NCBI GenBank assembly: GCA_036258055.1
Contig: DATAEK010000164.1
Location: forward strand, 1-13,779
DNA: 13,779 bases
DNA from: DATAEK01 sp036258055
GTDB lineage: Bacteria; Acidobacteriota; Vicinamibacteria; Vicinamibacterales; 2-12-FULL-66-21
Direction of reading: 5' to 3'
Position numbers and translations under genes: made by a program. Position 1 is the first letter of the stretch, and each line of letters begins with the position of its first letter. This document shows, in pieces, positions 1 through 6,819 of this stretch. Under the pieces are notes generated by a model, which ran no database searches, had not been told where the DNA came from, and saw only the letters and a list, made by a program, of their open reading frames with translations.

Positions 1-825
1 CGCTCCGACCAGATTGCCCCACTCGGTCCAGGAGCCGTCGTAGTTCTTCACGTTCTGGAACCCAAGCAGGTATTTCAGGACAAACCACGTGTGGCTGGAC
101 CTCTCGCCGATTCGGCAGTACGCAATCACGGGCTTGTCAGCAGTGATTCCTGCTCCTCCGTACAACGCCTGGAGGTCGCTGGCGCTTTTGAACGTCCCAT
201 CGTCGTTGCATGCCTTGGCCCAGGGAATGCTCTTCGCTCCCGGAATGTGGCCGCCACGCTGACAGGTCTCCGGAAGCCCAGGGGGAGCAAGGATCTCTCC
301 GGTGAATTCCTGCGGACTCCGCACGTCAACAAGGGCAGCCGACTTTTGTGCCACTGCCTTTTGCACTTCGGGTAGAAACGCCCGAATCGAGAGATCGGGC
401 GGGCCCGCCCTGTAAGTCTTCGGCGACAAAGACGGCTCCTCGGTGTTCAGTTCCTTCCCTTCGGCGATCCATTTCTTCCGCCCTCCGTCCATGATCCGGA
501 CGTCCTCATGGCCGTAGATCTTGAGCTGCCAGAACGCCCAAGCAGCAAACCAGTTGTTATTGTCGCCGTACAAGATGATCGTGGTCTTGTTGTCGATGCT
601 GCTCTTGCCCAGCAACTCCTCGAGCTTCTTGATCGGCACAATGTCGCGGATCAGTGTGTCGCAGAGCTCTGTGGTCCAGTTCCAACCGGCGGCACCGGGC
701 ACGTGGCCTTGGTCGTACGCTGTCGTATCGACGTCGACTTCGACGACGCGAACTCCAGTATCAGCTGCGTGCTGTGCCACCCAGTCGGTGGTCACGAGAA
801 CGTTAGGAATCGTGGCAGCGGACAT
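1..825 (-). CDS. Thiosulfate sulfurtransferase (two-domain rhodanese, CysA2/SseA type), 3' end outside window
   Basis: The minus strand is open from the start to the window edge (275 codons). It reads as a tandem rhodanese: an inactive N-terminal domain (about residues 5-125, with YGDNNNWFAAWAFWQLK and DGGRKKW) and a catalytic C-terminal domain (about 150-275). The active-site loop YCRIGERSSHTWF carries the sulfur-accepting Cys237, and NYDGSWTEWG lies near the end. CRIGERSS matches the CysA2-type thiosulfate sulfurtransferases of actinobacteria (about 277 aa), which move sulfane sulfur from thiosulfate to cyanide or thiol acceptors in the cytoplasm. Only a handful of residues and the stop should be missing. 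Two ATGs lie in tandem at 828 and 825. I prefer 825 because AGGAGG (831-836) is then 5 nt away rather than 2. The family call is firm; the physiological acceptor is unknown. Confidence 0.93.
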   Translation of the reverse strand, partial: MSAATIPNVLVTTDWVAQHAADTGVRVVEVDVDTTAYDQGHVPGAAGWNWTTELCDTLIRDIVPIKKLEELLGKSSIDNKTTIILYGDNNNWFAAWAFWQLKIYGHEDVRIMDGGRKKWIAEGKELNTEEPSLSPKTYRAGPPDLSIRAFLPEVQKAVAQKSAALVDVRSPQEFTGEILAPPGLPETCQRGGHIPGAKSIPWAKACNDDGTFKSASDLQALYGGAGITADKPVIAYCRIGERSSHTWFVLKYLLGFQNVKNYDGSWTEWGNLVGA

Positions 826-830
826 CATTG

Positions 831-836
831 CCTCCT
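831..836 (-). promoter_or_regulatory. Shine-Dalgarno AGGAGG of the sulfurtransferase gene
   Basis: The minus strand reads AGGAGG, then CA, then ATGATG. The spacing is 2 nt to the first ATG and 5 nt to the second, which favours the second as initiator. Confidence 0.7.
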
Positions 837-950
837 TCGCAAACCGTCATCTTGTCACGAGCACGACCTGCAGTGCCAGCTGTGGCTACTGAGAACTGCG
901 TACGCGTTGCGTCGATTGAGCTCACGGGCGTTCTTCGATAGCCTGCAGTC

Positions 951-1326
951 GTGTCGTCCGTCGTCTCGCTTCTTCACTCGCTTCGCTTCCTGTTCCGGTC
1001 CCGCGCCTCGCTGCACTTGGAAATCATCGGGCTTCGACACCAGCGTTCTTACCGCACCCCATCGCACTGGCAGAACGCGTACGTCGAGCGGGTCATCGGT
1101 TCGATCCAACGCGTGCGCCTCGATCGCGTGATCGTCCTGAATGCGACGGGACTGCACTGGATACTGCGCGACTACATCGCGTACTACATGCGGGCGCGGA
1201 CCGATCTCGCGCTGGACAAGGACACGCCGTGCCCGCGCGCCCGGTTACACGGCCGTCAGTCGGTCGCATTGTCGCCACTGCGGAAGTCGGCGGGCGGCAT
1301 CACCGTACGACCGCATCGCCGCGTAG
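951..1326 (+). pseudogene. Internally deleted, frameshifted transposase/integrase remnant (rve-type DDE family)
   Basis: From a GTG at 951 the frame reads VSSVVSLLHSLRFLF then SRASLHLEIIGLRHQ, the typical N-terminus of integrase-core transposases of about 330-370 aa. It then passes directly to the extreme C-terminal part of the same family: WQNAYVERVIGSIQRVRLD, VIVLNATGLHWILRDYIAYY, and RTDLALDKDTP. The central DNA-binding part and most of the DDE core (about 200-250 residues) are missing. The motif VLTAP, which should precede the WQNAY block, is at 1045-1059 in another frame. The family's tail is split over two more frames: VGRIVATAEVGGRHHR (about 1250-1300), then YDRIAA and a stop at 1324-1326. 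There is thus one large deletion plus at least three indels, so the element is dead. I see no convincing terminal inverted repeats. Confidence 0.85.
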
Positions 1327-1831
1327 CCATAGCGCGGCGCCGATTCCAGCAACACCAGACCGTACCACCCGTCCGTTCAACGGGTATCTGTAGCGGTGAA
1401 TTACCGCCGACATTCACGATCTCAAGAGCAGTGGTCGGTGTACCGTGAGGACCGACACACGGGGTGGCGGGCTTCGAAGTGGCGTGTCCTGGTCTCATTT
1501 CGACTTTTCAGTGGGCACAGCGTGCGTTCCGTCCTGATTTGCGACGGCGAGTGGAAGTCCATTTGTCGCGGTGATGGCCCGACGAAGCGCGCACATTTCA
1601 CAACATCGAAAGACGCCACGCGCGAATCACGAGAGGCCCCAACCACGACGCGTGGATTACGCCATCTGCGTGGATCACGCGACGGGCTCTTGTTCGACGC
1701 TCCATTGCTGGACTTTACGCGCTTGAATCGAAGGCAGCAAGCTGGGGGACGCTCGTACACTCCGGTTCCCCACCGGATGCCTCAGCAGCGAAATTGATCA
1801 CAGAGTCGATTCCGCTAGGCATTTGAAAAGA
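1327..1831. other. Gene-free stretch between transposase remnant and tRNA-Asn
   Basis: About 500 bp with no recognisable gene. Open frames exist on both strands (for example 1396-1797 plus and 1422-1760 minus), but their translations are basic and low in hydrophobic residues, resemble no family I know, and have no convincing ribosome binding site. Base composition looks less GC-rich than the flanks. Two imperfect copies of a GCGTGGATYACGC word occur around 1650-1681. Probably decayed mobile or flanking DNA. Confidence 0.5.
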
Positions 1832-1906
<75 letters not shown>

Positions 1907-1937
1907 ACAGCAGGGAACTGCCCGGGAAGGAACCCTC

Positions 1938-1967
1938 AGTTTAGCGGATTGCCCGCCAGCTACGCAA
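1938..1967 (-). promoter_or_regulatory. Probable sigma-70 promoter of tRNA-Asn
   Basis: On the minus strand TTGCGT (1967-1962) and TAAACT (1943-1938) are separated by 18 bp. This would start transcription about 25 nt before the mature tRNA 5' end. The spacing matches that proposed for the SRP RNA promoter in this window. Based on motif match only. Confidence 0.5.
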
Positions 1968-2063
1968 CAACTTGACAGCCGCCCGGCCGATCAGGTCAGA
2001 TCGGGGCCGCTGCGGGCCCAGAACTCCCCTTCAGTTCCATCATACGTCCAACGGAGGTCAGAA

Positions 2064-3194
2064 ATGTCCCGACATGTCCGCCGGCTCGGTGGCGTCTTCG
2101 CCGTCGTCGGCCTTGCCGCCATCCTGGTTTCCTCGTCAACGCTGTTGCACGCGCGCGCGACCCTCGAGGTCATCGCGACCGGTTTGAACAATCCTCGCGG
2201 CCTCAATTTCGGACCCGAGGGCCACCTGTATGTCGCCGAGGCCGGCAGCGGAGGTGCCGGCCCCTGCGTCGTCATCGGCGGCAGCCCGCTGCCGGCCTGT
2301 TATGGCGAGACCGGAGCGGTCACGCGCATCACTCTTGGCGACCCGGTGGCGCAGGAGCGGATTCTGACGGGGCTGCCGTCGTTTGCGGTGCAGACCGGGC
2401 CCACACCAGGCGGCTCGGCGACCGGCCCGCACGACGTCGAGTTTCAAGGACGCGGAAACGGCTTCGTCACGATCGGCTTGGGAACCGATCCGGCCCGTCG
2501 GGACACTGACGCCACGTTGATTGCTGTCGGGGACAACTTCGGACGGCTGATTCGATTCCAGCCGAACGGCAAGTGGTCTTTCGAGGAAGACCTCGCGGCG
2601 TTCGAAGGAGACAAAAACCCGGACGGCGGCGCGCACGACTCGAACCCGTACGGTTTGCTCGCACAACCGGGCCGGCAGGTATTCACCGACGCGGGCGGCA
2701 ATGCGCTCAACGCCGTCGACGCCAACGGATCGATCTCGAACCTGGCGGTATTCCCCAACCGCACGATCGGAACGGCAACGTTCCAGGCAGTCCCAACAAC
2801 GGTGACGCAGGGACCTGACGGCCAGCTTTATGTTGGCCAGTTGACGGGTTTTCCGTTCCTTGCAGGCGCGGCGAATGTCTATCGCGTGCCCGCGGCCGGC
2901 GGCACGCCCGAGATCTACGCGAGCGGCTTCACGAAAATCATCGACATCGCATTTGCGGAGGATGGTTCTTTGTATGTCCTTCAGATCAGCGCGACAGCCG
3001 GCGCGCCTCCGCAGGGAGGAACCGGTTCGCTCCATCGAGTTCCCCCCGGCGGTGGCGCACCAACGACAATCGTTGCGCCCGGCGCTGGTCTGGTCGCGCC
3101 AGGCGGCATCGCCATCGATCGTGACGGAGCGATCTACGTGACCAACTTCTCGGTATCGCCGGGGACTGGGACGGTTGTGCGGGTAGTGCCGTAG
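2064..3194 (+). CDS. ScyD/ScyE family secreted beta-propeller protein
   Basis: A 376-aa protein with a cleavable signal peptide: basic start MSRHVRRLGG, hydrophobic stretch about 11-27, likely cleavage near LLHARA (28-32). The mature part begins EVIATGLNNPRGLNFGPEG, the usual opening of the ScyD/ScyE family. Propeller-like repeats of the form PxGLNFGPEGHLYVAE, TQGPDGQLYVGQ, DIAFAEDGSLYVL and GGIAIDRDGAIYVTNF follow, as in NHL/SMP-30-type blades. The name comes from cyanobacterial scytonemin-cluster proteins, but homologues are widespread in soil bacteria without scytonemin, so no pathway is implied. It should act outside the cytoplasmic membrane. The start is supported by GGAGGTC (2053-2059) just before ATG. 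It is monocistronic, convergent with the kinase operon downstream and divergent from tRNA-Asn upstream. Family call good, biochemical role unknown. Confidence 0.88.
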   Translation: MSRHVRRLGGVFAVVGLAAILVSSSTLLHARATLEVIATGLNNPRGLNFGPEGHLYVAEAGSGGAGPCVVIGGSPLPACYGETGAVTRITLGDPVAQERILTGLPSFAVQTGPTPGGSATGPHDVEFQGRGNGFVTIGLGTDPARRDTDATLIAVGDNFGRLIRFQPNGKWSFEEDLAAFEGDKNPDGGAHDSNPYGLLAQPGRQVFTDAGGNALNAVDANGSISNLAVFPNRTIGTATFQAVPTTVTQGPDGQLYVGQLTGFPFLAGAANVYRVPAAGGTPEIYASGFTKIIDIAFAEDGSLYVLQISATAGAPPQGGTGSLHRVPPGGGAPTTIVAPGAGLVAPGGIAIDRDGAIYVTNFSVSPGTGTVVRVVP

Positions 3195-3250
3195 GACACT
3201 GACGGCGCGCATTTCTTAGTGCTCGCGCGGCCCCACCCCCGCTCGCTGTA

Positions 3251-3292
3251 CGCGCTTCGCGCGGCCTTCGGCCTGTCGCCGTCTTCGACGGC
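3251..3292. terminator. Cluster of three TTC-loop hairpins downstream of the ScyD/E gene
   Basis: Three consecutive small hairpins: GCGC-TTC-GCGC (3252-3262), GGCC-TTC-GGCC (3263-3273) and GCCGTC-TTC-GACGGC (3278-3292), followed by the palindrome GGCCGGCC. They sit about 60 bp after the stop at 3194. No U-run follows, so intrinsic termination is plausible but unproven. Confidence 0.45.
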
Positions 3293-3362
3293 CGGCCTTG
3301 ATGTCTGACGGGGACTTCAGGCCTGCTCACTCACGCCTCGCGCAGATGCGCGTGAGTCGTGA

Positions 3363-3399
3363 GGCGCTTTCGCGCCGGGTGCGAGTCATCGCACCCGGC
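3363..3399. terminator. Strong hairpin(s) between convergent genes, probable bidirectional terminator
   Basis: An 11-bp perfect stem, GCCGGGTGCGA (3374-3384) with TCGCACCCGGC (3389-3399), closes a 4-nt loop. It lies ten bases past the kinase stop on the minus strand. An alternative stem GGCGC-TTTC-GCGCC (3363-3376) shares three bases with it. No clear U-tract on either strand. The position between convergent genes suggests termination. Confidence 0.55.
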
Positions 3400-3408
3400 C
3401 ATCCGAAT

Positions 3409-4512
3409 CTACGCGGGCACGGTGAACTCGATCCGCGTTCCTTTTCCAGGCTCCGAGAAGGCTTCTATCCGTCCACCGTGTGCCTGCACGAGGCTCTTCG
3501 CGATCGCCAGCCCGAGCCCTGACCCCTTCGATCCTTCGCCCTTGTAAAACCGATCGAAGATCCGATCGAGGGCTGCGCGCTCGATGCCTGATCCCGTGTC
3601 TGACACGGTGACACGTACCGCACCGTCGTCGATGGCGGCCGATGCCGTGACCCTGCCTTCTGCCGGCGTGTGCCGCAGGGCGTTTGACAGCAGGTTCGAC
3701 ACGACTTCGCGAATGCGCACCGGATCAAGATCGACGATCGGCAGATCCTGCGGAACATCGAGAGCCAACGTCACGTGCTGCGACGCCGCCTGGGGCGCGA
3801 AGCTGTTCACGGTATCAGCGAGGAGCGTGCCCACATCGGTCGGCTCCTTCTGCAGCCTGAGCCCGCCGCTTTCCGACAACGCGATGGTGCGAAGATCCTC
3901 GACGAGCCGGGCGAGCACGCGCGTCTCCTCAACCACGGATGCGAGGTGCTCGTCCGTTCGGGGATAGACGCCGTCGAGGATGCCTTCGAGACGGCCCTGC
4001 ATGACGGTGAGCGGCGTCCGCAGCTCGTGTGCAATGTCCGCCATCAACTGCTTTCGCTGCCGATCCTGTTCCTCCAGTCTCATCGTCATCGTGTTGAACG
4101 CGCGCGCGAGCGACCGCACGGACCGCGGGCCGCACTCGGGCACGCGTCCGGAGAAGTTACCGGTGGCGACGCGGTCCGCTGCCTCTATGAGATTGCCGAG
4201 CGGACCGGCCACCCCACGCATCATGGCAACGAAAGCGAAGAGGCACACGGCCGACAGCGCGAACAGGGGTCCGGCGAAGACGATCCGCGGCGCGGGAGGA
4301 TGTCCGCCCGCGAGCGACTGCATCGCCCACCAGCCGAGCGAGAGAATGCCGAAGAGGCCCATCACCATGACGAGCAGCGCAAGCAGCACGAACCGGCGCA
4401 CGAATCGGACGCGCGTGCGGCGCCACGCCTGCGACGGATCGCTCGGCGGCCACGGCTCGTTCTCCGGCCACCATGGCGGCGGACGATCCCAACGCCGGTG
4501 CCATCGCCTCAT
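3409..4512 (-). CDS. HAMP-domain sensor histidine kinase (BaeS-like)
   Basis: A 367-aa membrane kinase. Order: a Trp/His/Pro-rich cytoplasmic N-tail (1-30, MRRWHRRWDRPPPWW), TM1 (about 38-63), a very short periplasmic loop, TM2 (about 77-97), HAMP (about 98-150), HisKA with H-box IAHELRTPL (phospho-acceptor His162), and HATPase_c with N-box VSNLLSNALRHTP (269-283), G1 DTGSGI (305-310), F-box FDRFYKG and G2 GSGLGLAI (330-337). All catalytic motifs are intact. With only about 13 residues between the TM segments, sensing is likely intramembrane or through a partner, perhaps the two-TM protein of the same operon. The start overlaps the regulator's stop by 4 nt (ATGA), giving translational coupling. 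It autophosphorylates and passes phosphate to the adjacent regulator; the stimulus is unknown. Confidence 0.96.
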   Translation of the reverse strand: MRRWHRRWDRPPPWWPENEPWPPSDPSQAWRRTRVRFVRRFVLLALLVMVMGLFGILSLGWWAMQSLAGGHPPAPRIVFAGPLFALSAVCLFAFVAMMRGVAGPLGNLIEAADRVATGNFSGRVPECGPRSVRSLARAFNTMTMRLEEQDRQRKQLMADIAHELRTPLTVMQGRLEGILDGVYPRTDEHLASVVEETRVLARLVEDLRTIALSESGGLRLQKEPTDVGTLLADTVNSFAPQAASQHVTLALDVPQDLPIVDLDPVRIREVVSNLLSNALRHTPAEGRVTASAAIDDGAVRVTVSDTGSGIERAALDRIFDRFYKGEGSKGSGLGLAIAKSLVQAHGGRIEAFSEPGKGTRIEFTVPA

Positions 4513-5189
4513 GACTCGGCGAACCTGTAGCCCACGCCGTAGACCGTGAGGATGTAGCGGGGACGATGGGGATCGGCTTCGAGCTTGCGACGGAGGTTCT
4601 TGACGTGCGCATCGATCGCGCGCTCGAACGGTTCGGCGGCCACGCCGCGAACGGCGTCGAGCAGCTGGGCGCGCGTGAAGATTCGTCCGGGCTGGCGCGC
4701 GAGCGTGAGGAGGAGCTGGAATTCGGTTGCGGTGAGATCGATGTTCCGCCGCCCCGTGGTCGTTTTCATCCGCGGCACGTCGAGCGTGAGGTCAGCAGCC
4801 TTGACGATGTCGGCCTCAGCCGGCGCGACTTGCACCCGCCGCAGCACCGCGCGGACGCGCGCGACGAGCTCCCGCGGACTGAACGGTTTCGTGACGTAGT
4901 CGTCGGCACCGAGCTCGAGTCCCGCGATGCGATCGCGCTCCTCGACGCGGGCCGTGAGCATGATGATCGGGATGGAGGACTCGCGGCGGAGCGTCCGCGC
5001 CACCTCGAGTCCATCCAACCCCGGCAACCCCAGGTCCAGCACGATCAGGTCCGGCGGCTTCGTCCGCGCGGCAGTCAGCGCGCGGGCGCCGTCCCTGGCG
5101 ACGGTCACGACAAACCCCGCGTGTTCGAGGTAGTCGCGCGCGATCTCCGCGATCTGCGGTTCATCCTCGACGATGAGGATGCTCGTCAC
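4509..5189 (-). CDS. OmpR-family DNA-binding response regulator
   Basis: A 226-aa regulator. The receiver domain (1-118) has the acidic pocket VEDE (7-10), phospho-acceptor Asp52 in VLDLGLPGLDG, Thr79 and Lys101 (VTKPFSP). The C-terminal winged helix (about 128-226) has LTATEFQLLLTLARQPG, a recognition helix around AIDAHVKNLRRKLE, and the wing hairpin YILTVYGVGYRF. It starts with GTG at 5189, 12 nt after the stop of the small membrane protein. Its Shine-Dalgarno-like AAAGGG (5194-5199) is itself part of the heptamer repeat in that gap. Its target may be the GTGAA-N6-GTGAA repeat upstream of the operon, since OmpR-family dimers bind direct repeats 10-11 bp apart; that link is inference. Confidence 0.96.
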   Translation of the reverse strand: MTSILIVEDEPQIAEIARDYLEHAGFVVTVARDGARALTAARTKPPDLIVLDLGLPGLDGLEVARTLRRESSIPIIMLTARVEERDRIAGLELGADDYVTKPFSPRELVARVRAVLRRVQVAPAEADIVKAADLTLDVPRMKTTTGRRNIDLTATEFQLLLTLARQPGRIFTRAQLLDAVRGVAAEPFERAIDAHVKNLRRKLEADPHRPRYILTVYGVGYRFAES

Positions 5190-5192
5190 TTA

Positions 5193-5224
5193 ACCCTTTG
5201 CTTACCCTTTGCCATTTGCCATTT
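5193..5224. repeat. Heptamer tandem repeat (words ACCCTTT and GCCATTT)
   Basis: The plus strand reads ACCCTTT (5193-5199), GCTT, ACCCTTT (5204-5210), GCCATTT (5211-5217), GCCATTT (5218-5224). On the minus strand it encodes the last residues MANGKG and the stop of the small membrane protein and provides the AAAGGG before the regulator's GTG. Confidence 0.75.
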
Positions 5225-5561
5225 CAGCATGCGCGCGCCGGTGCCATTCGTCGAACATCGGCGGGACGCCTTCATACCGGTGCCACCCGCCACGCCACGG
5301 CCCGCGCCAGAAGAACGCCCGCACCATCAGGATCCAGAACAGCAGGACGAACAGCGGAAATCCGAAGCCAAACCCCCAGGGTCGAGGCCACACGTAGACG
5401 TAGGGCACCGGCTGTCCCGGCTGCACCGGCGGCAGCGCCGCGAGGCGGCTGCTCTCGACCAGCGCATGAGACACCCCGAGGTTGTAGGCCCACATGCCGA
5501 CGAACCCGGCGAGAATCAGCCACAGTCCGATCGCTACGCTCCACCTGTATCGTTCGTTCAT
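5202..5561 (-). CDS. Small two-TM membrane protein, first gene of two-component operon
   Basis: A 119-aa protein with TM1 (about 8-28), an external Pro-rich loop (42-62, LPPVQPGQPVPYVYVWPRPW), TM2 (about 65-84), and a Trp/His/Arg-rich tail (FFWRGPWRGGWHRYEG, then DEWHRRAHAEM). The start is supported by AAGGAG (5568-5573), 6 nt before ATG. The DEWHRRAH tail resembles short membrane proteins often found beside two-component genes, but I know no assigned function. Its composition echoes the kinase's N-tail (MRRWHRRWDRPPPWW). I infer it may be an accessory sensor or a target of the system. The last residues come from the heptamer repeat. The GTGAA direct repeat lies about 40 bp upstream. Confidence 0.8.
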   Translation of the reverse strand: MNERYRWSVAIGLWLILAGFVGMWAYNLGVSHALVESSRLAALPPVQPGQPVPYVYVWPRPWGFGFGFPLFVLLFWILMVRAFFWRGPWRGGWHRYEGVPPMFDEWHRRAHAEMANGKG

Positions 5562-5599
5562 CTCGCACTCCTTGTTACTTCGGAGTGTGACCAGCGATT

Positions 5600-5615
5600 G
5601 TGAAGCGAATGTGAA
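5600..5615 (-). promoter_or_regulatory. Putative response-regulator box TTCAC-N6-TTCAC
   Basis: The minus strand carries TTCACATTCGCTTCAC, two TTCAC half-sites exactly 11 bp apart, within an 11-bp near-perfect tandem (CTTCACATTCG, CTTCACAATCG). The layout equals the CreB box of enterobacteria (TTCACNNNNNNTTCAC) and the direct-repeat geometry of OmpR-type regulators. It ends 38 bp before the ATG of the small membrane protein, where an activator overlapping the -35 region would sit. Confidence 0.65.
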
Positions 5616-5617
5616 GT

Positions 5618-5656
5618 GTCCGGCTGAAGCGGCGTGAGGTCCGGTTGAAGCCGGAC
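5618..5656. repeat. Two REP-like palindromic units after osmC
   Basis: GTCCGGCTGAAGCGG begins at 5618 and GTCCGGTTGAAGCCGGAC spans 5639-5656. The second forms a 6-bp stem GTCCGG/CCGGAC with a TTGAAG loop and sits directly after the OsmC stop (minus strand). The first is a degenerate copy 21 bp away. It could be a REP-type element or a terminator without U-run. Confidence 0.5.
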
Positions 5657-5657
5657 G

Positions 5658-6098
5658 CTACCGGACTTCTGTTTCCACCTCGATCTTCAGGTTGTTGCGC
5701 AGCGCATTCGAGATTGGGCAGCGGCCTTCGGCTTCGCGAGCAACGTCGGCGAACTGCGACTTGTCGATCCCCTGGAGCCCTTCCGCGACGACTTTCAGGT
5801 GCGACGTAGTCAGCTTGATTCCGGCGTCCCCTTTGTCCGCCGTGACCGTCGCGGTGACACGCGTCTTTGCGATCGATCCGCCCTTGCGGCCGACGGTGCC
5901 GTTGAGCGCCATTGCGTAACAGGCCGCATGCGCCGCGGCGATCAGCTCCTCAGGGCTGGTCTTGCCCGCCGGTTCGCCGATGCGCGCGGCAAACGTCACG
6001 GGCAGGCTGAAGGCGCCCGTGCCGGCTTTGACCTGGCCGTTGCCGTCGGTCACCGAACCATTCCAGTCCACATCAACATGTCGGGAAAAAGTGGCCAT
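5658..6098 (-). CDS. osmC: OsmC family peroxiredoxin
   Basis: A 146-aa protein, the normal OsmC length. Signature features: Arg39 with GEPAGKTSPEELIAAAHAAC around the first redox cysteine Cys60, and REAEGRCPISNAL with the second, Cys127. These two cysteines, with a conserved Arg and Glu, reduce organic hydroperoxides at the dimer interface using a thiol donor; the enzyme is cytoplasmic. The start is supported by GGAG (6105-6108 region), which belongs to the upstream heptamer array. It lies 92 bp downstream of the DUF4203-like gene on the same strand and may be cotranscribed with it. OsmC versus the close Ohr subfamily: the N-terminal sequence (ATFSRHVDVDWNGSVTDGNG) favours OsmC. Confidence 0.93.
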   Translation of the reverse strand: MATFSRHVDVDWNGSVTDGNGQVKAGTGAFSLPVTFAARIGEPAGKTSPEELIAAAHAACYAMALNGTVGRKGGSIAKTRVTATVTADKGDAGIKLTTSHLKVVAEGLQGIDKSQFADVAREAEGRCPISNALRNNLKIEVETEVR

Positions 6099-6105
6099 TC
6101 TGAAT

Positions 6106-6178
6106 CTCCAGTCTCCAGTCGGCAGTCGTCAGTCGGTAGTCCCACTCGTTAGTGAGTCGTCAGTCGCCAGTCGTGAGC
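6106..6178. repeat. Degenerate heptamer array (NNNCAGT) upstream of osmC
   Basis: In strict 7-bp phase the plus strand reads CTCCAGT, CTCCAGT, CGGCAGT, CGTCAGT, CGGTAGT (6106-6140). A 17-bp interruption with a CACT-CGTT-AGTG hairpin (6143-6154) follows, then CGTCAGT, CGCCAGT, CGTGAGC (6158-6178). The array fills the gap between the DUF4203-like and osmC genes and supplies osmC's GGAG. Confidence 0.8.
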
Positions 6179-6190
6179 CCGAAGGCGCGA

Positions 6191-6796
6191 TCACTTCTTT
6201 TTGCGCTTCTCCGGCGTCGACAATTGCGCAATCAGACCGGCAGCACCCAGCGCCAGCCACACGAGAATCACCCACCGCTGCCCCGGCGCCGGATTCAAGG
6301 GGTAGGCCAGCCAGACGTCGTTGTGCGCGGCGGCCTGCGACGCCACGCGGTCGCCCTTGAGCGCGAGCGCGCCGACGATCGCGGTCCACGCGCCGCCGAA
6401 CGCGGTCGACACGATGATTACGTAGCGTTGGAGCGCGAGCGCCGCGAGCGCACCGACGACGGCCAGCAGGATCAGGACGAAGATGTGCGGCTCGCGGCCG
6501 AGCGAGGCGGCAACGACGTTGGCGACGAGCGCGCCAATGCCCGCGCCGATGAGCGCCACGCCGACGAAATACGCCGCGATCAGGATGAGCGCACCGACGA
6601 GCCCGCCGACGACCGCGGCGACGATCATCCACAGCGTCTGATCGGTACCCATCGCGGAGCTGGCCAGCAGCGCGCCGAGGATGAACCCGTAGATCCCGAG
6701 GACGATGCGGAAGATGCGGTAGCCCGCGAAGCAGGACAGCAGCCCGCCCACGACCAGAAGGAGTGCCGCAGGCGTCTGGAACGAAGCGGGCAGCAT
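6191..6796 (-). CDS. DUF4203-like multi-pass membrane protein
   Basis: A 201-aa, very hydrophobic protein with about seven TM helices (roughly 9-26, 30-47, 56-75, 77-97, 104-121, 124-146, 174-192). It is Gly/Ala-rich with small-residue packing (GFILGALLASS, GGLVGALILIAAYFVGVALIGAGIGALVANV), as in DUF4203/TMEM198-type proteins. The C-terminus is basic (EKRKKK), so the tail should be cytoplasmic. No enzymatic motif is visible and its function is unknown. The start at 6796 is supported by a perfect TATAAT (6809-6804 on the minus strand) only 7 nt upstream, implying a leaderless transcript, and no Shine-Dalgarno is present. It is divergent from the flippase-like gene. Confidence 0.75.
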   Translation of the reverse strand: MLPASFQTPAALLLVVGGLLSCFAGYRIFRIVLGIYGFILGALLASSAMGTDQTLWMIVAAVVGGLVGALILIAAYFVGVALIGAGIGALVANVVAASLGREPHIFVLILLAVVGALAALALQRYVIIVSTAFGGAWTAIVGALALKGDRVASQAAAHNDVWLAYPLNPAPGQRWVILVWLALGAAGLIAQLSTPEKRKKK

Positions 6797-6798
6797 CC

Positions 6799-6817
6799 CG
6801 CCGATTATATGATGGCG
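6799..6817. promoter_or_regulatory. Overlapping divergent -10 elements, leaderless bidirectional promoter
   Basis: The 23-bp gap between divergent starts holds TATAAT on the minus strand (6809-6804), 7 nt before ATG 6796, and TATGAT on the plus strand (6808-6813), 6 nt before GTG 6820. The two hexamers share two base pairs and lie in an imperfect dyad with CGCC (6799-6802) and GGCG (6814-6817). No good -35 is visible for either direction. Confidence 0.6.
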
Positions 6818-6819
6818 AC

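Noticed and set aside
508..1131. 207-aa plus-strand open frame over the sulfurtransferase start
   Set aside because: Most of it is antisense to the rhodanese gene; only the VLTAP stretch near its end is meaningful, as part of the transposase remnant.
1396..1797. 133-aa open frame between transposase remnant and tRNA
   Set aside because: No ribosome binding site, no family resemblance, basic low-complexity composition, and it lies in a decayed region.
2136..3212. 358-aa open frame antisense to the ScyD/E gene
   Set aside because: It is an Arg-rich shadow of a well-supported plus-strand gene with a ribosome binding site and signal peptide; no domain is recognisable.
4566..5603. 345-aa plus-strand open frame across the response regulator
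   Set aside because: It is a shadow of the OmpR-family gene and the small membrane protein, with high-GC, Arg/Glu-rich composition and no known motif.
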